Source: Spirochaetales bacterium
GTDB lineage: Bacteria > Spirochaetota > Spirochaetia > B11-G9
Length of the DNA: 6,076 nucleotides
Direction: 5' to 3'
Assembly (NCBI GenBank): GCA_027077185.1
Contig: JALTGJ010000479.1
Span: 1 to 6,076, forward strand
The notes under the pieces were generated by a model that did no database searches, was not told where the DNA came from, and worked only from the letters and a program-made list of their open reading frames with translations. The first letter of the stretch is position 1, and every line of letters begins with the position of its first letter. Below, piece by piece: positions 1 to 5,847 of the stretch. The position numbers were made by a program, and so were the translations under genes.

Positions 1-176
1 CATTTAAGGTTGAACAGAGTAAATTCCAGATAGGAATAAGTATGGGAATAAGTATTTTCCCTGATGATGATGATAAAATAGGCGGGCTTGTAAAAAAGGC
101 AGATACTGCCATGTATCAGATAAAATCAGAAAATAAAAACTCATTTACTTTTTATATTAAGGAAGTTCAAACATGA
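1..176 (+). CDS. GGDEF domain protein, C-terminal end only (probable diguanylate cyclase)
   Basis: Only the last 57 residues are in the window; the 5' part, including the GGDEF active-site signature, lies to the left. The reading frame starts at base 3 and ends at TGA 174-176. The visible stretch matches the end of a GGDEF domain: a beta-strand GISMGISIFP, an acidic turn DDDD, then GLVKKADTAMYQIK, which is the family's 'LL..AD.AMY.AK' helix, and a closing strand SFTFY. GGDEF proteins make the second messenger cyclic di-GMP from two GTP, or act as degenerate GTP or c-di-GMP sensors. Which applies here cannot be told, because the catalytic loop and any sensor domain are missing. The usual small or basic residues after 'AMY.AK' are partly replaced (SENKN instead of a typical xxGKN), a mild divergence. 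The stop overlaps the ATG of the next gene by 4 bases (ATGA), so the two are probably translationally coupled. Confidence 0.85.
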   Translation, partial: FKVEQSKFQIGISMGISIFPDDDDKIGGLVKKADTAMYQIKSENKNSFTFYIKEVQT

Positions 177-619
177 AAGTTTCTTCCATCTTTCTTTTTG
201 CTCTTATTGCTGCTGTCGGCAATGCTCTTTTTGCTGCCGGACAAAAAAAGACTTCAGAAATTGATAATCCGCTAACATTTGTAGGTCTTTCGGCTTTGGT
301 TTGTGTAATACTTACTTTTGCTATTATCTTTTCTATACAAAAAAACACAAACTTCTCTCAAATTTTAAAACTAAACTGGAAATGGATTCTTATAAGCGGA
401 TTTGGTTTATTTCTAACATATATTGGGTTTAATCTTATGTACTCAAAATTTGGTACTTCAAGCTATGTATATTATGCTGTTCTTTCGATTATTACAACTT
501 CACTTATTGTAGGAGTGTTTATCTTTAAAGAAAGGCTAAATTTCTATCATTTTGCATCTATTGGATTTTCATTAATCGCGATAATACTGTTTACCCTGGG
601 AAATAATGCCTCAAATTGA
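173..619 (+). CDS. Half-size EamA/DMT-superfamily membrane protein (148 aa)
   Basis: This is a small hydrophobic protein with five predicted membrane helices at about residues 4-22, 35-55, 70-89, 97-117 and 124-143. The last two helices are joined by FKERLNFYHFASIGFSLIAI, the typical EamA ending in which a conserved Glu (E120) precedes a Gly-containing final helix. Full-length drug/metabolite transporters of this superfamily carry two such five-helix units in about 300 residues; this protein has one, so it would have to work as a homo- or hetero-dimer like other half-size members. The substrate is unknown. The start ATG is supported by AAGGA at 159-163, nine bases upstream. The ATG lies inside the end of the GGDEF gene (ATGA overlap), so translation of the two is likely coupled. 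A link between c-di-GMP signalling and this exporter is possible but rests on position alone. The frame is intact, with no sign of a lost second half: the gene stops cleanly and the next 66 bases are non-coding. Confidence 0.8.
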   Translation: MKVSSIFLFALIAAVGNALFAAGQKKTSEIDNPLTFVGLSALVCVILTFAIIFSIQKNTNFSQILKLNWKWILISGFGLFLTYIGFNLMYSKFGTSSYVYYAVLSIITTSLIVGVFIFKERLNFYHFASIGFSLIAIILFTLGNNASN

Positions 620-685
620 TTAAATTCAATATCAAATTAGCGCCCTTATATTGCCTGGTCGGCTATACAACCCTAGGAGTTATCT
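620..685 (+). promoter_or_regulatory. Leader of the deaminase gene: strong RBS, weak candidate promoter
   Basis: This is the only real gap on the + strand side. It ends in AGGAG (675-679), six bases before the deaminase ATG, which is a convincing ribosome binding site. A possible sigma-70 promoter is TTCAAT (625-630), 16 bases, TATATT (647-652). The -10 is good but the -35 is poor, so the gene may instead be read through from the GGDEF/EamA pair. No terminator hairpin separates it from the EamA gene: the only inverted repeat (TTGAT/ATCAA) has five pairs and no T run. The RBS is well supported; the promoter is a guess. Confidence 0.35.
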
Positions 686-1996
686 ATGAACATAGTTATA
701 AAAAATGGTGTTGCCATTACAATGGATTCCATAAAGTCTATTTTTGAAAAAGGTATGGTTATTATTGAAAAAGATACCATAATCTATTCAGGGGAAGAAA
801 ATGATACTCTTATTCCTCCTGGAGCAAAAGTTCTGGATGCAAAAGGCGGTATAATAATGCCGGGCCTGATAAATACCCATACCCATACAGGAATGTCCCT
901 CTTTAGAACCCTTGCTGATGATACAGCAGACAGACTAAAAAAATACCTGTTCCCTTTGGAAAAAAAGTTCGTAACACCGGGACTTGTCTACTGGGCATCA
1001 CTATACTCACTTACAGAAATGATAGAAGGCGGAACGACCACATTTGCCGATATGTATTATTTTGAAGATAGAGTTGCAGAGGCAGCTGTTAAAGCTGGTG
1101 TTAGAGGTATTTTAGGTGAATCGGTTTTGAACTTTCCTGCACCGGATTCAAAAGAACCTTACGGAGGATTTAAATATACTGAGAAACTTATTAATTTATA
1201 TTCAAATCATCCTTTAATTACTCCTGCCCTGGCACCCCATGCACCTTATTCCCTGAATTTTAAAAATCTAAAAAAAACTGCTTTACTTGCTGAAGAATGG
1301 GATATTCCAATTCTAAGCCATCTGGCAGAAATGCCCTTTGAAATGAAACAGATTGAAAAAGAATTTGGGATGAGTCCAGTTGAATTATACTCAAAAACAG
1401 GCCTCCTCAGTCCCAGAATGACAGCAGCCCATTGTATCTATGTAGATGATAACGATATAGATCTTTTAAAAACCAGTGGCACAGGTATTGCACATAATGT
1501 TGCGGCAAATTTAAAAGGCGGAAAAGATGTCTCACCTGCCCTTAAAATGTTTGACATGGATATACCCATAGGTCTGGGAACAGATGGTCCAATGAGCGGA
1601 AATACCATGGACCTGATAAACCTTCTGGGCTACACAGCAAAAATACACAAAATGGACAATAAAGACAGAACAGTTATGCCACCGGCGAAAGTTATAGAAA
1701 TGGCTACCATAGGAGGAGCCAGAGCACTGCATATTGAAGATAAAACAGGATCACTTGAAACGGGCAAAAAGGCAGATATTATTATTGTTTCCACTGAATC
1801 AACAACAATGTTTCCCATTTATGATTACTATTCTGCTCTTGTATACTGTGCTAGTCCCCGGGATGTAGATACTGTAATTATAAATGGAAAAATAATAATG
1901 AAAGAGCGCAATTTATTAACTCTTAACAAAAAGGAGATAAGAACTGAATCTGCAAAAATAGTAGACAAAATAAAAAAAGAACTTAAAAATTTCTAA
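686..1996 (+). CDS. mtaD: Amidohydrolase, probable 5'-methylthioadenosine/S-adenosylhomocysteine deaminase
   Basis: This 436-residue cytosolic metal-dependent hydrolase belongs to the ATZ/TRZ (COG0402) branch of the amidohydrolase superfamily. The likely reaction is hydrolytic removal of the 6-amino group from adenosine-type nucleosides (methylthioadenosine, S-adenosylhomocysteine, 5'-deoxyadenosine or adenosine), giving the inosine analogue and ammonia. The family's metal site is complete: HTH (H65, H67), H212 in SHLAE with proton-shuttling E215, H249 in AAHC, and D300 in GTDG. APHAPY (H185) and LFPLE (E92) match the substrate-binding positions known in characterised MTA/SAH deaminases. An N-terminal beta strand pair (1-55) and C-terminal strands ending in GKKADIIIV and VDTVIINGK form the usual composite domain, so the gene is full length. 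The active-site stretch after D300 is PMSGNTMD rather than the common xxSNNxLD, so guanine, 8-oxoguanine or another aminohydrolase activity is not excluded. ATG is preceded by AGGAG. The stop codon overlaps that of the convergent peptidase gene. Confidence 0.85.
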   Translation: MNIVIKNGVAITMDSIKSIFEKGMVIIEKDTIIYSGEENDTLIPPGAKVLDAKGGIIMPGLINTHTHTGMSLFRTLADDTADRLKKYLFPLEKKFVTPGLVYWASLYSLTEMIEGGTTTFADMYYFEDRVAEAAVKAGVRGILGESVLNFPAPDSKEPYGGFKYTEKLINLYSNHPLITPALAPHAPYSLNFKNLKKTALLAEEWDIPILSHLAEMPFEMKQIEKEFGMSPVELYSKTGLLSPRMTAAHCIYVDDNDIDLLKTSGTGIAHNVAANLKGGKDVSPALKMFDMDIPIGLGTDGPMSGNTMDLINLLGYTAKIHKMDNKDRTVMPPAKVIEMATIGGARALHIEDKTGSLETGKKADIIIVSTESTTMFPIYDYYSALVYCASPRDVDTVIINGKIIMKERNLLTLNKKEIRTESAKIVDKIKKELKNF

Positions 1997-2017
1997 TTAT
2001 TAAAAACAAGTTCTTTT
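1975..2017. terminator. Candidate bidirectional terminator inside the convergent gene ends
   Basis: A perfect 10-bp inverted repeat, AAAAGAACTT at 1975-1984 and AAGTTCTTTT at 2008-2017, encloses a 23-base loop that holds both stop codons. Reading rightward, the second arm ends in TTTT followed by AATATTT. Reading leftward, the second arm runs directly into a run of seven T (complement of 1972-1978). It could therefore stop transcription from both sides. The stem has only three G-C pairs and a long AT-rich loop, so it would be weak or need help from a factor. Because of the symmetry, both proteins end with Lys-Glu-Leu encoded by the same arm sequence, just before their last three residues (KEL-KNF) and four residues (KEL-VFNN). 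Confidence 0.5.
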
Positions 2018-3195
2018 AATATTTCCACAGATGTATATAGTTCATCTACCACTAGATACTCCTCCGGGGTGTGAATCCTATGCATTCCTAACCCGAAAAC
2101 AACATTTTCGATATCACTACTGTTAAAATTATTGCTATCTCCCCCTCCAGGTGAACTAAGTATTAGAGGTTCAATACCGCAGCGGCTGCAGGCTTCAGAA
2201 AAACGCTTTATACAGACGCCTGCCGGATCAACAGAATACCCTAAATAGGAGTGATCCCATACTACTTTGCAGATCCCACCACTGGAATCTGCAGCTGAAT
2301 TACAGGAATTTTCAACTTTTCTGCTTATATTTTTAAACTCTTCTGCAGAAAAACTCCTTACCTCACCTTTTATAACAACACAATCAGGAACAATATTTGT
2401 CTGGCTGCCCCCTGTGACAGATCCTATATTGGCAGTTGTATCCGGACTAATCTGCCCCTGAGGCAGTTTATCAATAATTTTTCCGGCAATTTTTACAGCA
2501 CTTATCCCTTCATCAGGTGCCAGGGCTGCATGAGAACTTTTACCGTAAACCTCACAACTGTACTTTGCCTTCCTGGGGGCACGGGAAATAATACTCCCAG
2601 GGGGAGTTTCACCATCCAGGTTATACCCATATTCTGCTTTGAACATTGATTTGTTCAGACTGGAGGAACCCCTGCAGCCCAGTTCTTCCTGAACTGTAAA
2701 TAATATTTCAAGACCTGCATGATGTTCCGGACATAAAAGGGCAAGATCTATAATTTCAAGTGCTGCAGCTACACCAGCCCTGTCATCTCCTCCAAGAACA
2801 GATCTGCCATCGGTCTTAAGTATTCCATCAGATAAAAAAATACTCCGTCCACTGCAATCGGGAATGGGAACAGTATCCATATGAGCTGAGAGGAGAATAG
2901 TATCACCTGTTTTATTTCCAGGAATTCTGATAAATATATTAGAGGTATCACCCCCCTCAGGTATCGACTCCCGAGGATAAAGGATAAGCTCAAGACCAGC
3001 CCCAGACCGTTCCTCTGCAAATTTTACTATATATTCAGAAATCTCCCTTTCATTACCCGAAGAGCCGCAGATGCTGCACAACTCAATTAAACGGTCAAGA
3101 ACTCTGTTCTTGTCAACTGTAATTTTTTCAAAACTACCTGTTTTTTTTCCCAACGGATAAATCTCCTTATAAGCTGAGGTTTTTACAATTTTCAC
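1993..3195 (-). CDS. M20 family metallopeptidase, peptidase T-like
   Basis: This is a two-zinc aminopeptidase-type enzyme of the M20 family, nearest to the PepT-like group (B. subtilis YqjE type), probably cytosolic; no signal peptide is seen. Numbering from the GTG at 3195 (400 aa), the active site is complete: H105 in HMDTV with D107, bridging D137 in LGGDDRAG, general base E170 and ligand E171 in TVQEELG, D194 in NLDGE, and H375 in HRIHTPEE. Residues of about 205-315 form the dimerisation lid, with H222 in KSSHAA; GGGDSNNF (349-356) is typical of the catalytic domain's return. Expected substrates are short peptides or N-acyl amino acids, but the exact one is unknown. It is the last gene of the - strand operon, about 32 bases after the phosphorylase. 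The start is uncertain: GTG 3195 is the first usable codon (in-frame TAA just upstream) but its AGGA is 12 bases away, whereas an in-frame TTG at 3153 has an ideal AAGGAG and gives 386 aa. The family's conserved region begins only near residue 27, which also favours the shorter form. Confidence 0.85.
   Translation of the reverse strand: MKIVKTSAYKEIYPLGKKTGSFEKITVDKNRVLDRLIELCSICGSSGNEREISEYIVKFAEERSGAGLELILYPRESIPEGGDTSNIFIRIPGNKTGDTILLSAHMDTVPIPDCSGRSIFLSDGILKTDGRSVLGGDDRAGVAAALEIIDLALLCPEHHAGLEILFTVQEELGCRGSSSLNKSMFKAEYGYNLDGETPPGSIISRAPRKAKYSCEVYGKSSHAALAPDEGISAVKIAGKIIDKLPQGQISPDTTANIGSVTGGSQTNIVPDCVVIKGEVRSFSAEEFKNISRKVENSCNSAADSSGGICKVVWDHSYLGYSVDPAGVCIKRFSEACSRCGIEPLILSSPGGGDSNNFNSSDIENVVFGLGMHRIHTPEEYLVVDELYTSVEILKELVFNN
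3151..3168 (-). promoter_or_regulatory. Internal RBS plus TTG: possible true start of the peptidase
   Basis: On the - strand, AAGGAG (3168-3163) lies nine bases before an in-frame TTG (3153-3151) that is codon 15 of the longest peptidase frame. This site is closer to consensus in sequence and spacing than the one serving GTG 3195 (AAAGGA ending 12 bases upstream). Either codon, or both, could be used. The AAG GAG here also simply encodes Lys-Glu, so coincidence is possible. Confidence 0.4.
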
Positions 3196-3227
3196 ATAAA
3201 CAGCTTATCCTTTTACAAACAACAAAA

Positions 3228-3980
3228 TCAGAATATATGAGTTCCCTTTTTGTTAAGCAAAACTACAGCATCCAGAGCTGCCTGGATGGCCTTCTTTTCA
3301 CCGGAAAAAAACAGCTCCTCTTTCTCTGCCAGGGTCGGCTGTTTTTCAAGCCAGATATTAGAGTCAGTGGATACAACTGCACCTGTTTTTACTCCTCTAA
3401 CACTACCAACAATAAAAAGTACAGCTGCTTCCTGTTCTGCAGCCTTTATACCGCATTCGGTTAAAAGAGAATTCAGCTCTTTATCCTGAACATAGTAGGC
3501 ATCCCTGGTAAACCCCAGACCAACCTGATATTCTATGTTTTTATCTTTTAAGGCAGTTACAAGCGCATTTGTAACATCCAGATCCGCAACTGCAGGGAAT
3601 TCCGGGGGAAGATAGGCTTTAGAGGTTCCTTCACCCCTATATGCTGCCTGAATAACAATCGGTGTCCCAACAGGAGTATCTTTCTGCCTTCCACCTGCCG
3701 ACCCCACTCTAATAAAGACTTTTGCACCAAGTTTAATTAGTTCCTCAAAAGCTATTGAAGCCGCAGGTCCCCCTATTCCCGAAGAACATACAGTTATTTG
3801 TACTTTTTTATATGTCCCGGTATAAACAATATATTCCCTGTTCTGCGCCAGCAGCTGTGCATCATCCATCATGGCAACTATGCGTTTTACTCTCCCCGGA
3901 TCTCCGGGAATAATAACATAAGGGGCTATATCACCTTTTCTGCAGCGAATATGTTTTAGTATTTCCTCTTTCTTTTCCAC
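3228..3980 (-). CDS. Nucleoside phosphorylase, uridine phosphorylase family (PNP/UDP)
   Basis: This 250-residue cytosolic enzyme should cleave a ribonucleoside with phosphate to give free base and ribose-1-phosphate. The phosphate site is intact: GDPGR (26-30, R30), R48 in NREY and R91 in FIRVG. CSSGIGGPAASIAFEEL and EFPAVAD (127-133) are nearly identical to enterobacterial uridine phosphorylase. The start H10-I-x4-G-D (10-17) resembles hexameric purine nucleoside phosphorylase, whose early His contacts the 5'-hydroxyl. Q165 and K167 sit where uridine phosphorylases have the uracil-binding Gln and Arg; D206 and AEK (218-220) resemble the purine enzyme's catalytic Asp and Arg region. The usual ribose-binding Glu-Met-Glu reads Glu-Gln-Glu (182-184). 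Substrate class is therefore open: uridine, a purine nucleoside, or methylthioinosine supplied by the neighbouring deaminase. The frame is open to 4073, but GTG 3980 is chosen because AAGAAGGA precedes it by eight bases, it avoids a long overlap with the ATPase gene, and it gives the family length. Confidence 0.87.
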   Translation of the reverse strand: MEKKEEILKHIRCRKGDIAPYVIIPGDPGRVKRIVAMMDDAQLLAQNREYIVYTGTYKKVQITVCSSGIGGPAASIAFEELIKLGAKVFIRVGSAGGRQKDTPVGTPIVIQAAYRGEGTSKAYLPPEFPAVADLDVTNALVTALKDKNIEYQVGLGFTRDAYYVQDKELNSLLTECGIKAAEQEAAVLFIVGSVRGVKTGAVVSTDSNIWLEKQPTLAEKEELFFSGEKKAIQAALDAVVLLNKKGTHIF

Positions 3981-3984
3981 CGTT

Positions 3985-5055
3985 TTATTCCTTCTTTTCA
4001 ACAATAAGTTTATCGGGAGTAACTGATATATAAACCCTCCCGGAATCTGGCAGAACAGATTTCCCAGGGACAATTGCCCTAACTACATCAGACCCGGCAT
4101 GAAGGGAATACTGTGTTGTATCTCCCTGATAATTTGCATAATCAATAATTGCCGTAACACTGTTTTCAGTCTCTTTTTTTGACAGAACAACATCACTTGG
4201 TCTAAAAAAAACTTCAACAGAATCACCTGCCTGCACAGAACCAAAGTTACTGGAAGTTCTGGTACTTTTTATAAATGCCCCGTCAATATCCACTAAGACC
4301 ATATCTTCTGTTCTGTTTCGAACCTTTCCATTTAAGTGATTATCAAAACCTATAAATTTCGCAACAAAGGAAGTAGAGGGGCGTTCGTAAATATCTTCAG
4401 GGGTACCTATTTGCTCAATATTCCCTTCATTCATAACAATGATCCTGGAGGATAAACTAAGGGCTTCAATCTGGTCATGAGTAACATATATCATTGTAAT
4501 ACCCAGCTGATGCTGCAGCCGGCTTAATTCAGCACGCATTTCATCACGGAGTTTAGCATCCAGATTAGATAAGGGTTCATCCAGTAATAGCAAATCAGGT
4601 TCGATTACAATTGACCTGGCCAATGCAACCCTCTGCCTCTGTCCTCCTGAAAGTTGTGAAGGAAGACGATCCTCAAACCCTGTCAAAGAAACTAACTTTA
4701 AAACATCACTTATTTTACCTGGTATAAGATTTTTTTCAATTTTTCTCCGTTTCAAACCATATGCAACATTCTCATAGACAGATAAATGAGGAAATAATGC
4801 ATAATTCTGAAAAACAAGTCCAATATTTCGTTTATTTGGCGGCAAATTTGTATAATCCCTTCCCCCAATAAAAACCTTACCCATGTCTGCCATAATGAAT
4901 CCTGCAATAGTCCTGAGAGTTGTTGTTTTTCCACAGCCACTGGGTCCAAGAAGGGAAACAAGTTCACCTTTTTCTACAGACAGATTAAAATTTTTTAAAA
5001 CCGGTTTTCCCTTTATATACCCTGCATCAATATTTGTTAATTCAATAAATGACAT
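3985..5055 (-). CDS. ABC transporter ATP-binding protein, PotA-like with TOBE domain
   Basis: This 356-residue ATPase subunit of an importer powers the two permeases encoded just upstream. All nucleotide-binding motifs are present in order: aromatic Y13 (A-loop), Walker [10 protein letters not shown] (37-45), Q-loop Q83, signature LSGGQ (135-139), Walker B LLLLDE (155-160), D-loop SNLD (163-166) and switch H193. The segment [20 protein letters not shown] (224-243) is the usual bridge to a C-terminal TOBE domain, here about 240-350 with VFFRPSDV (282-289). That length and arrangement belong to the PotA/FbpC/CysA-like importer class. Two full permease genes beside it, rather than one fused one, favour the spermidine/putrescine-type family, but family membership does not fix the substrate. 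ATG 5055 has AAGGA (5066-5062) six bases upstream. The gene follows the PotC-like permease by 12 bases and precedes the phosphorylase by four. Confidence 0.93.
   Translation of the reverse strand: MSFIELTNIDAGYIKGKPVLKNFNLSVEKGELVSLLGPSGCGKTTTLRTIAGFIMADMGKVFIGGRDYTNLPPNKRNIGLVFQNYALFPHLSVYENVAYGLKRRKIEKNLIPGKISDVLKLVSLTGFEDRLPSQLSGGQRQRVALARSIVIEPDLLLLDEPLSNLDAKLRDEMRAELSRLQHQLGITMIYVTHDQIEALSLSSRIIVMNEGNIEQIGTPEDIYERPSTSFVAKFIGFDNHLNGKVRNRTEDMVLVDIDGAFIKSTRTSSNFGSVQAGDSVEVFFRPSDVVLSKKETENSVTAIIDYANYQGDTTQYSLHAGSDVVRAIVPGKSVLPDSGRVYISVTPDKLIVEKKE
3989..3996 (-). promoter_or_regulatory. RBS that sets the phosphorylase start at GTG 3980
   Basis: AAGAAGGA on the - strand lies in the last codons of the upstream ATPase gene, eight bases before GTG 3980-3978. 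The ATPase stop (TAA 3987-3985) falls between the site and the GTG, leaving only four bases between the genes. This layout suits translational coupling or re-initiation and rejects a longer start inside the ATPase gene. Confidence 0.7.
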
Positions 5056-5067
5056 ATATTTTCCTTG

Positions 5068-5847
5068 TTACATATATTTTGATATACCAAGAAGCTTCTC
5101 GGTGCTTTGAATAATTATTACAGTTAATACAATAAGAATACTTGATAAGGCCGATATTGTAGGGTCAAAATAATATTCCATATAAACCAGCATCTGAATA
5201 GGAAGGGTCGCAACACCAGGGCCTGTAAGAAAAAGTGAAACAGGTACATTATTAAATGAAGTAATAAAGGCAAGTATAAATGCAGCAACAAGGCCTGACT
5301 GTATATTAGGTAAAACAACTGCAAAAAAAGCATGGAGAGGAGTAGAACCAAGACTGACAGCAGCTTCTTCAACTCCCGGATCAAAATTCCTAAGACTTGC
5401 AGAAACCACTCTTACAGTATAAGGAAATAAAATAGCAGTATGTCCCAGATACAGTCCCATAAGAACAGGAACTTTGGTCACATAAATGAAGAATCGTAAT
5501 AAGGAAAATCCAATAACAAGACCAGGAACTATTGCCGGTGAGGAAAAAAATAATTCCAGAACACTCTTCCCCGGATACCGGTATCGGATATTAGTATATG
5601 CAACAGGAATACCAAGAAGGAGAGCTGTAAATGTAGCAGCAAGACCAGTCTTGAGGCTCATCCAGAACGTTGTTCTGAACATTTCAATATTCAACACTTT
5701 ATTATACCATAACAAGGAGAAACCCTTGGGTGGGAACCGCATAACTGCAGTACTGCTGAATGATGAGATAATTATTATTATAAAAGGTCCAAGAAGAAAT
5801 ATAAACATTATAACCATAATTAAAATCAGTATTTTTGAATTTTTCAT
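5068..5847 (-). CDS. ABC transporter permease, PotC-like
   Basis: This 259-residue inner-membrane permease has about six helices: residues 6-29, 64-85, 99-122, 128-150 (weaker), 183-203 and 229-248. The cytoplasmic coupling loop carries a clear EAA motif, E161-A-A-x3-G167 to L179-P180, which docks onto the ATPase. The N-terminal pattern (helix, then FPPKGFSLLWYNKVL) and the end match the second permease (PotC/YdcV type) of polyamine-family importers. It should pair with the upstream PotB-like permease to form the translocation channel; the ligand and the binding protein are not in the window. ATG 5847 overlaps the TGA of the upstream permease (ATGA, 4 bases) and has AGGA (5858-5855) seven bases ahead, so translation is likely coupled. 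The length is normal, with no frame damage. Confidence 0.92.
   Translation of the reverse strand: MKNSKILILIMVIMFIFLLGPFIIIIISSFSSTAVMRFPPKGFSLLWYNKVLNIEMFRTTFWMSLKTGLAATFTALLLGIPVAYTNIRYRYPGKSVLELFFSSPAIVPGLVIGFSLLRFFIYVTKVPVLMGLYLGHTAILFPYTVRVVSASLRNFDPGVEEAAVSLGSTPLHAFFAVVLPNIQSGLVAAFILAFITSFNNVPVSLFLTGPGVATLPIQMLVYMEYYFDPTISALSSILIVLTVIIIQSTEKLLGISKYM

Noticed and set aside
616..635. Small inverted repeat TTGAT/ATCAA after the EamA gene as a terminator
   Set aside because: Only five A/T-rich pairs and no T run follow it.
684..695. Inverted repeat CTATG-AA-CATAG over the deaminase start codon
   Set aside because: The arms are five bases with a two-base gap, too tight to form a hairpin, and the outer bases do not pair; no operator family is recognisable.
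2769..3020. 83-codon - strand frame with hydrophobic character inside the peptidase gene
   Set aside because: It is out of frame with the well-conserved M20 active-site region and has no motif of its own.
3196..3227. Search for a terminator, promoter or attenuator between phosphorylase and peptidase genes
   Set aside because: The 32 bases show only a ribosome binding site (AAAGGA) and no hairpin; consistent with continuous transcription.
3981..4073. Longer form of the phosphorylase starting at 4073 (281 aa)
   Set aside because: The extra 31 residues lie almost wholly within the ATPase coding sequence, look unlike the family, and GTG 3980 has an ideal ribosome binding site and gives the normal length.
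5574..5585. Perfect 12-bp palindrome GATACCGGTATC
   Set aside because: It lies in the permease gene and encodes part of a Tyr-Arg-Tyr stretch; about one or two such palindromes are expected by chance in 6 kb.
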